From: Lepturacanthus savala
Taxonomy: Eukaryota; Chordata; Actinopteri; Scombriformes; Trichiuridae
DNA length: 64,000 nt
Assembly (NCBI GenBank): GCA_030544235.1
Contig: CM060475.1
Location: 9,284,909 to 9,348,908, forward strand
Direction: 5' to 3'
The position numbers and the translations under genes are program-made. Positions 1 to 11,006 of this stretch are shown here, one piece after another. A model generated the notes under the pieces. That model did no database searches. It was not told where the DNA came from and saw only the letters and a program-made list of their open reading frames with translations. The stretch's first letter is position 1. Each line of letters starts with the position of its first letter.

Positions 1-285
1 CTGCTGCAGCCCGCTGCTGCTGAAGCTGCTGAAGCTGCTGTAACTGACCACAGGAACCTGCAGACCAGAGGGCCGGACACTGAGTTCTCCTGCCGCCCTG
101 AACGGCCGCGGCGGCAGCAGAGGAGAACGGAGAGGAGAACGAAGAGGAGAACGCAGACCTCGACCCAGACGGGCCACGGACGCCATCTTCAGAGGAGAAC
201 CTCCTCCTTCAGAACCAGAACCCTCCTCGTCCTCCCTGATGGACGGCAGCTTGTTCAGCAGACCCCCGTTACTCTCACAGTCAGC
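1..285 (-). CDS. kcnh3: kcnh3 exon 12 (partial): C-terminal tail
   Basis: An open frame from a TGTCCTCAG acceptor, in phase with exon 11, to the window edge (95 codons, residues 754-848). It starts ADCESNGGLLNKLPSIREDE. The NKLPSIRED stretch matches the KRLPSIVED / KTLPSITEA motif in the KCNH8 and KCNH4 tails, which identifies it as the next conserved block. After that it is low-complexity: RSPLRSPLRSPLLPPRP and a serine run SYSSFSSFSSSG. Relatives have about 15-20 more residues between LREGH and this motif, so a small exon between 286 and 5,668 may have been missed. Confidence 0.8.
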
Positions 286-704
286 CTGAGGACAGTTCAT
301 AGAACATAGAGTAGTTAGCATCATAGAAACACACAGCTGCTATCAGGGATTGGAACCTGGTCAAAACCCTGCAGAACAAACAGAATCCTGCATGTAATGA
401 TGCAGATCTTTGTTCTACACGACATAAAACTCTATATATCATGGTGTAAATGTTATATTTGTACCAGTGTCTATGAAAACATGTGGAGTTGACTTTAGGA
501 TGTAAATTCAACTAAATACGCTGCAAATGTCTTGTTTTAGTCCAATATTAACTAGAATGATCTATTTCATGGCAGATAATTTACTTTATTTCATTTTTTG
601 GGTCAATTTTCTTGCTGTTCAATATGTCTATTCAATATATATTTAATATATTTCCTCCTAATTATAATGTGTCTATTAAATCTAATTAGGCCGATGCTAT
701 GTCT

Positions 705-730
705 TAATTAATTAATTAATTAATTAATTT
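705..730. repeat. (TTAA) microsatellite
   Basis: Tandem AATT/TTAA units in the AT-rich stretch of the last kcnh3 intron. The flanks 286-830 show only AT-rich non-coding sequence. Confidence 0.85.
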
Positions 731-837
731 TTATTTTATTTCTTTCTTAATTTTTAGTCAATTTTGTCTTGTTTTCTTAAAATAACATAAAATTAATTGA
801 CTTTTATCTTAATGTTGTCTCCTTATGGGACGTGCAC

Positions 838-1190
838 ATAAACAAATAAATAAAATAATAAATAAATAAAATAATAAATAAAATAATAATTAAATAAAAT
901 AATAATTAAATAAATAAAATAATAAATAGATAAATAAAATAATAAATACATAAATACAATAAAATAATAAATAAATACATAAATAAAATAATAAATACAT
1001 AAATAAAATAAAATAATAAATAAATACATAAATAAAATAATAAATAAATACATAAATAAAATAATAAATACATAAATAAAATAAAATAATAAATAAATAC
1101 ATAAATAAAATAATAAATACATAAATACATAAATAAAATAATAAATTAATAAATACATAAATAAAATAATAAATAAATACATAAATTAAA
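838..1190. repeat. AATA/AAATA low-complexity block
   Basis: About 350 bp built of AAATAAAT and AATAATAAAT units with occasional TACATAAAT variants, nearly free of G and C. The open frames through it on the minus strand are artefacts of the repeat. 1,191-1,880 is non-coding with nothing else recognisable. Confidence 0.9.
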
Positions 1191-1885
1191 TTTAGATTTA
1201 AATAATAAAAACTCAACTACTCAAAACATTTTTCCTATAATAACAGTGACTTTAAAAAGCAGCAAGTTGTTTAATTAAAGTGTTAGTTAATTAGTTAATT
1301 GTTAATAATCGTCACATCAAATTATCTGCCAATTGAACACAATAATTCAATATATTTATAATCAATATGGGACAAATTACATTAAATACTAAATATATCC
1401 ATTTTTTACAGTGTAGATCTGTAGATTTGTAGTATTTTTATGCAGCTACAGGAGACGCCTCCACTTCCTTTGTGTCTAAAACACTGAAAACCTTTTTTCT
1501 TTTAGTTTATTTCGATTGAACCAACAAAGATGCATGAACTCCAGTGTTTAACCAGCAGAGGGAGCTGCTGATCCTCACTGATTCATTCACAGCAGCAGTT
1601 TAACAGAATCCATTCACTGCTGCAGCCTTTTCATTCAAAAACAAAGCAGGAACCAACCCATTCACACCTGCTCACATTTATCAGGCTTTTCTCTGATGAT
1701 GCACTGGACAATATTCTGCTTATTTTATTTTGTTAAATATATATTTTTAAGCTGATTAAATTCTTTCCTTTTTTCCCTCCTCTCTCTCCTGTTTGTTACT
1801 CTCATGTCGGCCGCTGATATTTTTAGATCACAGAGGTTTAATTTTAGCAGAGGTTCGCCTGGAGGGAGACGGGGACTGTTCCCAA

Positions 1886-2250
1886 TGTGTGTGTGTGTGT
1901 GTGTGTGTGTGTGGCACGTGCCACCCTTTGGTGTACAGCCTGCCACAATAAGAGCATCAGCACCTTATATATGTGTGTGTGTGTGTGAAGACTAAAGAAT
2001 GAATATGTAAGAGATGCATGTGTGTGTGTGTTCTGAATATGGATAATGCTGACAATGCATGCATGCAAGTGTGTGTGTGTGTGTGTGTGCAGCACCGTCC
2101 ATTATGCATCCATATGCATACACGTGTATGAACATGTGTGTGTGTGTGTGTGTTTGGGTCTGAATTCCCGTCTGTATCATTCTGCAAGGACAAATATGCT
2201 GTCTGATGGCATGAGAGTGTGATGTGTAAGTGTGTGTGTGTATGTGTCGG
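1886..2250. repeat. cluster of TG microsatellites
   Basis: At least five short TG runs (1,886-1,913; about 1,973-1,987; 2,021-2,030; 2,070-2,088; 2,134-2,152) separated by alternating purine-pyrimidine sequence with ATGCATGCATG-type motifs. Such sequence is Z-DNA prone. Confidence 0.85.
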
Positions 2251-2359
2251 CACGTGAATGCAAATACCCCCCCCCCCTCCTCCTCCTCCCTCCCTCCGTT
2301 GCAGCTTTCTTTCATCCTGATGTTTCCTGGTCTCGTCTCCATCTGCTCTCTGCTCTATA

Positions 2360-2430
2360 TTTACCGGCCGGGGACGACCCGCCCCTCCCCCACCCGCCCA
2401 ACGCCGCTATTTATAGTCCCACGTGGAGGA
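2360..2430. promoter_or_regulatory. candidate regulatory block: MEF2-type site next to an E-box in kcnh3 last intron
   Basis: A GC-rich island inside an AT-rich intron contains CTATTTATAG at 2,407-2,416, an exact match to the MEF2 consensus CTAWWWWTAG, and CACGTG at 2,420-2,425. A pyrimidine-rich TCC run lies just before it. The spacing and local GC rise make this a candidate enhancer or alternative promoter. Not provable from one sequence. Confidence 0.3.
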
Positions 2431-2554
2431 GGCGGAGGGAGCTGGAGTTATGTGTGAATGCAAAGTGCATCGACGAGCTTGGATTTTGGTGAAATGGGAT
2501 TATTTAAAGTCCCCGAAGGTATTTCAGGTTCTTTTTTGGATCTTAAATCTGAGC

Positions 2555-2815
2555 TCACCGTTGAATCCCTCATGTGTGAAAACATATAAAAGCTCATCAC
2601 GTTCAGGTTTTTACCTTTTACAGTCGAGAAGATAGCGATTGATTTGATTTTGACCTGGCGGCCATATTGGATTTCTCCATTTTTTTAGGCAACATGGGAC
2701 ATTTTTGAGCCTGGAATACAGAAGATTTGAATTTCATCAACCTATCAAATGTTGTATTCTAAAAATTAACATGAACACCTTCAGGATTCATCTTTTTTTA
2801 AAAATTGACCCTGAC
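2555..2815 (+). repeat. dispersed repeat family C, copy 1
   Basis: A block starting near GTTGAATCCCTCATGTGTG and including GGCGGCCATATTGGATTTC recurs at about 24,650-24,850 and 33,080-33,400, with inverted pieces at 32,700-32,900. Unclassified interspersed repeat. Confidence 0.65.
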
Positions 2816-3780
2816 TATGAAGTTTATTAGCCTGGTAACACCAGCTGAAAACCCCTCCCCTTCATTAGTAAGTCAATACCTTCTTAAAACTACAGCTTAC
2901 ACATGATTTTGTGCTAATAAACAAGGTATAACATGCTAAGAAAGAACTGGCTAATAATAGGCTAACTAGTGAGCTAATGAGGGTTAGCTTTATGCTAAGT
3001 CGTTCATATTTGGTAGACAGACTAAAAAAAGACAGATTTTACTGACACGTGATATTTCAATTGATGATGTTGAAAAAATTCGACTGTTTTATGACAAGTC
3101 AATTCAGCTACGACAGAAGATCAAACCTGAACTATGACCTTATCGCAATTTATGAAAAACTTCCAAACTTCAAGGTTTATTGCCGTGGTAACACCAGGTT
3201 TAAACCCCAACCCTTCGTTAGTAATTCAACACCGTCTTAAAACTACAGCTTTCACATGATTTTGTGCTAATAAACAAGGTACAACAACGTATGACATGCT
3301 AACAAAGAAGGAATAATATGCTAACTGGCTAATAATAGGCTAACTGGTGAGCTAATGAGGGTTAGCTTTATGCTATGCTAAGACAGCTGTAGCTTCATAT
3401 TTGGTAGACAGACTAAAAAAAGACAGATTTTAATGACACATGATATTTCAATTGATGATGTTGAAAAAGTTTTTACTTTTTTATGACAAGTCAGCTACGA
3501 CAGAAGACCTTATCGCAATTTACGAAAAACTTCCACACTTCAAGGTTTATTGGCGTGGTAACAGGTGTAAACCCCAACTCTTTGTTAGTTAGTCAATATT
3601 GTCTTAAAACTACAGCTTACACATGTTTTTGGGCTAACAATCAAAATATAATATGCTAACAAACAAGGTATAACATGAGCTAATCAGGGTTAGCTGTTTA
3701 CAGCCTTTATGCTAAGCTAAGCTAAGACACCTGTAGCTTCATATTTGGTAGATGGACTGACGCATCACTTCATTTGATGA
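2815..3780 (+). repeat. three-copy tandem repeat, unit about 355-367 bp
   Basis: The marker CTTAAAACTACAGCTT recurs at about 2,883, 3,236 and 3,603. Each unit also carries GCTAATAAACAAGGT-like, GGGTTAGC and AGACAGATTTTA segments in the same order. Diverged direct copies in the last kcnh3 intron. 3,780-4,590 holds no recognisable feature beyond AT-rich sequence. Confidence 0.75.
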
Positions 3781-4595
3781 TGTGCTTTAGTTAGTACCAG
3801 ATATATGTATTAATAACATATATACGTCTGTTTTTCATGATGATTTCTGCTCTAATTAACAATTACTCACAGCAGCACAGTATTATTTCCAGTAGGCCTA
3901 TATGTCTGGTTATTCATGTGTAGCCTACAGCTGAGATCCCTCTATAAATCCCTGGCATCTGAACCCTCCTGGTAAGCTCGCGTCTTATCTTTTGGCCGCA
4001 TCTCGAAGCAGAATCCACGTCTTCCTCCTCTCTACCAGCCCAGATGGCTAATCCCTTTTTTTTTTTCAAAGTGAGAAAGCCAACGCTCTGGCATTGTGTA
4101 AAATGTTTTGGGCTGGAGGAGGTCACCCTGGTGGGTAAGACTAATCTTAAAAAAAGAAAAAAACACAAGGATCTGAAGCTAAATCCAAAACATACAAGGT
4201 TTTACTTCTAATAGCGATAATATTAGCGTCAATGCTAACATTAATCAAACATAAGAACACATCATCTGAACTCACTGTGCTTGAAAATCAGAGGATTTTA
4301 TCAGGTCATGGAGAATAATTAGATTTTATTAACCCAAGGATGTGCATTATTTTAAATGCTGCTTCATAATTCTTCATTATTATTCGCAGGCGGGTGGATA
4401 ATCAGCAGCGTAATCAAGATTAACACTGTGGTTAAACACCTACACAGGGAGAGAGAAGTGTCATCAAACTAAAAAGTCATTTTTATTCAACTCCGACCTA
4501 GAACTGGAGGGATGATACAGTAGTTCCCCTCTGGATCCCTGGAGGATCTGAACTTCATAACCCTGCTGTCAATTAGACACATCCTGAGACCACGA

Positions 4596-5560
4596 TTTTT
4601 GTGGTCTTGGTCTTGTCTGGTAAGTTTGGTTCTCTCTGGTCTTGATCTTGATGTGGTCTGTCTCGGTTTTGGTCTTGTCTTGGTCTTGGTCTTGAGCTCA
4701 ACTGGTCTTGATCTTGAGGAGATCTGTCTTGGTCTTGGTCTTGATACTCTCTGGTCTTGGTGGTGTCTTGGTCTTGATATGGTCTGTCTTGGTTTTGGTC
4801 TTGATCTTGTCTTGGTCTTGAGCTCAACTGGTCTTGGTCTTGATGTGGTCTGTCTCGGTCTTGGTCTTGATACTCTGGTCTTGGTAGTGTCTTGGTCTTG
4901 ATGTGGTCTGTCTTGGTCTTGGTACTCTCCAGTTTTAGTAGTGTCTTGGTCTTGATGTGGTCTGTCTTGGTCTTGGTCTTGATTTTGTCTTGGTCTTGGT
5001 AGTGTCTTGGTCTTGATGTGGTCTCTCTCGGCCTCGGTCTTGATACTCTCTGGTCTTGGTAGTGTCTTGGTCTTGATGTGGTCTGTCTTGGTTTTGGTCT
5101 TGATCTTGTCTTGGTCTAGATACTCTCTGGTCTTGGTCTTGAGCTCAACAGGTCTTGGTCTTGATGTGGTCTGTCTCGGTCTTGGTCTTGATACTCTGGT
5201 CTTGGTAGTGTCTTGGTCTTGATGTGGTCTGTCTTGGTTTTGGTCCTGATCTTGTCTTGGTCTTGATACTCTCTGGTCTTGGTCTTGAGCTCAACGGGTC
5301 TTGGTCTTGATGCGGTCTGTCTCGGTCTTTGTCTTGGTTTTGGTCTTGATCTTGTCTTGGTCTTGAGCTCAACTGGTCTTGGTCTTGATGTGGTCTGTCT
5401 CGGTCTTGGTCTTGATACTCTGGTCTTGGTAGTGTCTTGGTCTTGATGTGGTCTCTCTCGGCCTTGGTCTTGATACTCTCTGGTCTTGGTAGTGTCTTGG
5501 TCTTGATGTGGCCTATCTTGGTCTTGGTCTTGATACTCTCTAGTCTTAGTAGTGTCCAGG
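4596..5560 (+). repeat. TCTTGG hexamer minisatellite, left array
   Basis: About 1 kb of TCTTGG/TCTTGA hexamers organised in higher-order units of about 60 bp with GATGTGGTCTGTC and GATACTCTCTGG markers. The plus strand is nearly free of A outside the markers, so the sense strand of kcnh3 is rich in GACCAA. It ends about 110 bp from exon 11. Long open frames (DQDQD, LVLVL) are repeat artefacts. Confidence 0.9.
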
Positions 5561-5668
5561 TCTCAGTTTAGGTGGTCCTGATTACAAGTCTACTCTTGGT
5601 CCCCAATAAACACCAGAAGAAGCTGAATTACTCAGCTTTGACCCAACACCCTGAACTCATGTCTGTAC

Positions 5669-5883
5669 CTCGATGCTGTGACCCTCCCGGAGGTTGTAGG
5701 TCAGGTCGTGCTGGATCTCGGTGATGAACTTCTGGGCGTAGTCCGGGTACAGGCAGAGGACCTCGCGGAGGCCTTTGAGGCTGATGTACTGGAGGTCGCA
5801 GTAGGTCAGCGCCTTCACGCAGGCGTTGGTCTTTATCACTTCCTCCTGGGTCAGATAGTCGGAGCCAATCAGGTCGCCTCGAC
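5669..5883 (-). CDS. kcnh3: kcnh3 exon 11: end of binding-homology domain with YNL intrinsic ligand
   Basis: Residues 682-753: GRGDLIGSDYLTQEEVIKTN, then ACVKALTYCDLQYISLKGLR, EVLCLYPDYAQKF and IQHDLTYNLREGHSIE. Y744-N-L746 matches the intrinsic-ligand tripeptide that fills the nucleotide pocket in ELK channels. Odd points: the usual GKGDLIG is GRGDLIG here, and the usual NADVKAL is NACVKAL (Cys703 for Asp). Acceptor TTTCCCAG, donor GTACAG, ending in phase 0. G/T-only hexamer arrays lie about 110 and 340 bp away on the two sides. Confidence 0.92.
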
Positions 5884-6189
5884 CTGGGAAAAGTGGGAGG
5901 AGTTAGTGAGATTACATGGATTGTATTGATTATAATGGAAGAGATCATAGCAACAGTCCAGTAGTAGTTGGTGATTAATGGAACAGTCGGCAACTAATTG
6001 CTGAATGGTTGCAGCTCTAGGTCATCGGTTGGTGTACAACAAGACATCAGAGCTTTGGGAAATGGAGATTCACCATTTTTATCCATAACAGGAGGCATCT
6101 AACAATTATTTCCATTATCGACTGATCTGACAGTTGCTGCTAATTATTCTAAATATAGAATGTGACAAATTAGTGAAAATTGATTTTGT

Positions 6190-6830
6190 CCAATCAACTG
6201 TTGTAAAGATGACGATTACTTGGTTCTGATACTCTCTGGTCTTGGTCTTGAGCTCAACTGGTCTTGATATTGATGTGGTCTGTCTTGGTCTTGGTCCTGA
6301 TACTCTCTGGTCTTGGCAGTGTCTTGGTCTTGATGTGGTCTGTCTTGGTCTTGATCTTGTCTTAGTCTTGGCAGTGTCTTGGTCTTGATGTGGTCTGTCT
6401 TGGTCTTGGTCTTGATCTTGTCTTAGTCTTGGTAGTGTCTTGGTCTTGATGTGGTCTTGTCTTGGTCTTGATACTCTCTGGTCTCTTTGTCTGATCAACT
6501 GTCCTAAAGATGACGATTACTTGGTTTATAATGAAAATTTCATAAATATGAATGTAAATGGTGTAACTGGTCTTGATATTGATGTGGTCTCTCTTGGTCT
6601 TGGTCCTGATACACTCTGGTCTTGGTCTTGTCTTGGTCTTGATGTGGTCTCTCTTGGTCTTGGTCCTGATACTCTCTGGTCTTGGTAGTGTCTTGGTCTT
6701 GTCTTGGTCTTGATACTCTCTGGTCTTGGTCTTGGTCTTGATAGTCTCTGGTCTCTTTGTCCGATCAACTGTCCTAAAGATGACGATTACTTGGTTTATA
6801 ATGAAAATACCATAAATATGAATGTAAATG
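6190..6830 (+). repeat. TCTTGG hexamer minisatellite, right array with higher-order units
   Basis: The same hexamers as the left array, at 6,226-6,487 and 6,568-6,762. They are interleaved with a non-hexamer block containing AAAGATGACGATTACTTGG at about 6,206, 6,507 and 6,777, giving a higher-order period of about 270-300 bp. Lies in the intron upstream of exon 11 in transcript order. Confidence 0.85.
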
Positions 6831-7351
6831 CTGATTAATGCAATAATCGATTAACTTCTGCAGCTGGTTGTTGTACAACAAGACATTTGAGCTTTGGGAA
6901 ATAACAGTTCACCCATTTTTAACCAATTTCAAGACCAAATGGCTGATTATCGACTAATTTGACAGTTGCTTTTTAATGAGTTTGTCTATAAAATGATAGA
7001 AATTAGTGGAAAATTGTCCGTTCAACTGTCTTAAAGTCAGAGAACGCAGAGGTTAAATATCCTCCATTACAAGAACATACTGCTCCACTTAAACAGCACA
7101 TGAATATGCAATATTCATCCTTTGAATAGCAGCGACGTGGCCGTAGCGGAAGCAGGGAAACGCTGCAGACTCATTAAAAATAAAACACACAGCAAACAGA
7201 CTGAAATGTATAGACGAGTGTTTTATTACCAGTATCTCATCGGCAGATAGATGTGTACATTAGAGGAGAAGGTCGGGTTCTTTGCTGCTCTCTACTAGTC
7301 TGACTGGACTAGAGCTGTAAATCTGAAGTGGCAATGCCAAAGCAATTTCAG

Positions 7352-7354
<3 letters not shown>

Positions 7355-7414
<60 letters not shown>
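7355..7414. repeat. (TG)30 microsatellite
   Basis: Uninterrupted TG run in kcnh3 intron 10. A second mixed CA/TG patch at about 7,555-7,632 carries two tandem units around GTGCATGCATGTGCATACAC. Confidence 0.95.
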
Positions 7415-7418
<4 letters not shown>

Positions 7419-7839
7419 GTGAAAGAGAAAGGAGGCATTATGTGAGTGCACTGTGTGTTTCTATATGCACAGAATGGAAAAGCTGAGGCTGTTTGGATGT
7501 CTATCAGAGCCATATGTCAATATATATGTGTGTGTTTCTAGGAGGAAAATAACTGTGCATACACACAGTGTGTGTGCATGCATGTGCATACACACACACA
7601 GTGTGTGCGCATGCATGTGCATACACACACGCCAGGTCCAACATGCTAATGAGCTCACGCTCGTTTCCTCTCGGCAGCAGTAGAAAGTGTCGGCCAATCA
7701 GCTTCCTCTGTTGAATACTGTATGGTCTCATACATTCCATCACTGTTCAGGAGTCTGTTTGTGTTTCTCTATTCTGTTTCATCCGTGTTATGTAGAATGG
7801 GAGGAGGGTCGCAGGCTTTTATTTTGGCGGTCTGTCAGC

Positions 7840-8020
7840 TCACTTATAGTGTTGCTATACGGCAACTATTTATTTGAATTTATCTTTAAAAAAATGTGAT
7901 GTAAAATCTAAGTTTTTGCAGGTAGGTGTGAAAAGAGGGCTTTTATTTTGAAAGGACATACAATTTATGAGGTCACATGACCAGGATATCCCTATTGCTG
8001 ATGGACATTTGACACCTAGG
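7840..8020 (+). mobile_element. TTAA-type MITE (family A), partial
   Basis: Carries the family core GGGCTTTTATTTTGAAAGGA, then GGTCACATGACCAGGATATC and CCCTATTGCTGATGGACATT. It is truncated at the right. 8,050-8,460 is an AT-only block of mixed TAA/ATA units. 8,460-9,250 has no recognised feature. Confidence 0.7.
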
Positions 8021-9252
8021 GTAGGAAAGCTAGACCCAGATAGATAACCAAGTCTAAAAATAAAAATTAGACAAATTTATATATATATATGAATAAAAAA
8101 TAAAAATCATAAAATCATATAATAATAGTAATAAATTTAATATAATAATAAAATAATATAATTAATATATTATAAAAAATAATTATAATAATTTTAAATA
8201 ATAAATTATTTAAATAAAAATAGCAATGATAATTAAAGTAATAATTAAAATAATAACATTGCTGATCTCTTCATACTGAGAAACAAATACATTTAAAAAT
8301 AATTATAAAAATAAAAAAAATATTAAAAATAAATTAACTCGTAAAAAATAATACTAAATATAAATAAAATATTTATATATAAATGCATATATAAAAATGT
8401 ATGTATTATTAAAAAATAATAATTATTAGAAAATTAATATTTAATAAAATGTTAAAGGTGTGTTTTTACTTTAATAGATATTTTTATATATCTTCCTGTG
8501 ATTTATGTCCAAACCAAACCTTAACCTTTATTACACTGTTAAATAAGGGCTGAATAAGAAAAAATAAACATTTTAAATAAAAATGTGAAGATAATAATCA
8601 ATAAAACATTACACATAATGATAACTTGGCATTTTGATATTAAAAATGGATCAAATGACTGTGTAATGTGAGAGATGGAGCTCTTTGCATCAAACCCACA
8701 GTTGTTTCTTGCCAACTCTTCAATTCCCTTCAGCATTTTAAGCTTTTTTTAGCTCTTAAAATGGGTTTTCTGGCCCAAAGCTCACATCCATCTCTTTCCC
8801 CCGATGCAGCAGTTTTCAGTGAAATAAGCTGTGGTGAACACATGCTACACGACCTGCTCTACACCACAAACACAGCAACTATTACCCTGTAACTAGTGAA
8901 TTTACTTTTCAACCAAAGAGACAAACAAACACTCTGACTCCTATTCATCAGGTGTCGGGACATTATCACAACTTTACAAGGCGATGATACGTCCCAGCTG
9001 TTTTTACAGCCTGTTCCGCTGCCTCTAAGTGGCCCAGAATCAACTAATGCTGCTTATGGATTTCCTGTTGGGCTTCGGGCAAACTCCTCCATCAATTCCC
9101 GGGTCACACGCCATCTTTTATTTGATGGGGTGCGAATTGTTTGGCCACGTTTAGACAGTTTAATAAGGGGGTGACTGCAGTTTATATCATCGTGTCGTGT
9201 TCCGTGGATGATAGAACATGTTGGAACAACGAGGAGAATTCAGAATTCTCAC

Positions 9253-9590
9253 TGAACCCTCTATTGCATAATTACTCTATTTTTATTTTTATAAAAAGCT
9301 GTGATGTAGTATTTACAGCTAGTTGCAGAAAGGGGGCTTTTATTTTGAAGGACATACAATTTATGAGGATATCTCTATTGCTGATGGACGTTAATTTTGG
9401 AAACTTTTCATCAACTAAAAAATTTAACTCACTATCTTTAATTTGTTTTAAATAAAACTGTATTTACTTATGAAAAATATATATAAACCTAGTAAAAGTA
9501 TACTTGTAACTACTTTTTGAGGCCATTTTAAAAACATTTAAAGATAATTTACCATGTCTAAGTCTAATATTTCATGCAATAGAAGGTTAA
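9253..9590 (+). mobile_element. TTAA-type MITE (family A), end-to-end copy
   Basis: The left end reads TGAA-CCCTCTATTGCAT and the right end ATGCAATAGAAGG-TTAA, an imperfect terminal inverted repeat bordered by a TTAA on the right and a one-base variant on the left. The interior holds the core AGGGGGCTTTTATTTTGAAG. Length 338 bp, no coding capacity. Confidence 0.75.
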
Positions 9591-10013
9591 GTAAATGCTT
9601 CTTACACATTTTTCTAAACCCACAGTGTTGTTTTAATGCTAAGATCCACATTAAATGCCACTAAAATGTGTTGCATTCCCCACAGATAATGGCTGAGAGC
9701 ATTTAATTAAAATGCACCCGCCCCCTGACCTCCAGTCAGAATATGTTATTCTGCCTTTGGAACACCAGCGTGTTGACTGAGGTGAAGGTACGAACTGGAC
9801 CGATCTTTTAAATGTGCAAAATGACTCCTGATGTGTTTTTATTTGCACATTTGAAAGATCAGTCCTCAGTGTGCACCGTTCAGCTCGTACATTTATTTGC
9901 AGGTAGATGAGGTAAAGAGGTTAAAGTGGTGGGTGGACCATGATTATGCAGCTGGAGGAGGATCTAATGACAGGGCTCCCAGGAGAAATTATCCTGCACT
10001 TAACATCATGGTG

Positions 10014-10350
10014 ATCGAGCTCTTCTTTTTATCAGCGGCTTCTTGAATTTGCGAAACAGGGTGGTCTGTGGTGTTCCACAAGGCTCTATACTAGGTCCCA
10101 AACTATTCATATTACATATTAATGATATTTGTAGGACATTAAACAATAGAAATGATCCGGCACTTATCATAATGGTGATTGAGCTCTTCTTTTTATCACA
10201 GGTTTTTTGAATTTGTGAAACTGGGTGGTCTGTGGTGTCCTGCAAGGCTCTGTACTGGATCCAAAACTTTTCATATTAATGATATTTCTAGGACATTTAA
10301 AAATAGAAACTATCACTTATCATGATGTTGATTGAGCTCTTCTTTTTTCT
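10014..10350 (+). mobile_element. non-LTR retrotransposon reverse-transcriptase fragments in tandem
   Basis: From 10,061 the plus strand reads VVCGVPQGSILGPKLFILHI then NDICRTLN. This is the conserved G-PQGS-LGP-LF...INDI motif of LINE reverse transcriptases. A second, mutated copy starts 164 bp later (10,225: VVCGVLQGSVLDPKLFIL, then frameshifted), and a third copy of the left flank begins near 10,324. A decayed relic with no complete domain. Confidence 0.75.
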
Positions 10351-10837
10351 GGGGTTTCTTAAGCTTCATCACTTAATTCAGGAGTGTTTGTTAGCATTAG
10401 CTGTCGTCTTCCTGCCGTACTCGACCATCAACGAGTTGATTTCTGTATCAAAGAGGGCGTCTATGATTTGGAGTCCAAGACAGAGAAGTCCTTTTAGATT
10501 CAGGTCGTGGAATGAATCACTCGAACTGACATGAACAGGATCCTAGACTTAAGCCCCAAAACTGACTCACTACCTCGACTCCCCCCCGAAGTGGAACTGG
10601 AGGCCACTGATGACTTTGCTAACCCTGCTGAGGGGAAGTCATTCAACAGGAAGAAGTGAAGTGACTGCTGAACCTGAATAACGTTGGCAGGTAAACACTC
10701 TGTGGGTCTGGCTGTGTTTTATGATTCTTTTTACTTTAAGACATAGGCGAAAATCCCAGGAAATATTAAATAAAGGTAAATAAATGTAAAACAATGTCTT
10801 TCTTAATTGCCAAAAAAATTCTGACCCCCCTCCAATT

Positions 10838-11006
10838 CCTCAAAGTGGTTTGGTCCAGATGCTGTTTTCCAATGGGCGGGGCCAGCGGCTAACGGCTAAT
10901 TTTGACAGCCAGCTAGCAGCTAGCAACGTGGCAGAAACCAATCAAACTAACATGTAGAAGCCAGTGAATCATTTATCATTTATCCTAGTCCAAAATCAGC
11001 CTCTTT
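10838..11006 (+). repeat. dispersed repeat family B, copy
   Basis: Begins CAAAGTGGTTTGGTCCAGAT, then GCTGTTTTCCA, GGGCGGGGC and AGCTAGCAGCTAGC. Further copies are at about 16,600-16,870, 39,230-39,350, 39,550-39,680 and 39,910-40,160, with an inverted one at 53,850-53,995. Unclassified, possibly SINE-like or a MITE. Confidence 0.7.

Noticed and set aside
4573..5372. Long open frames rich in DQDQD or LVLVL on both strands
   Set aside because: They are translations of the TCTTGG hexamer array, with no start context, homology or codon bias of a gene.
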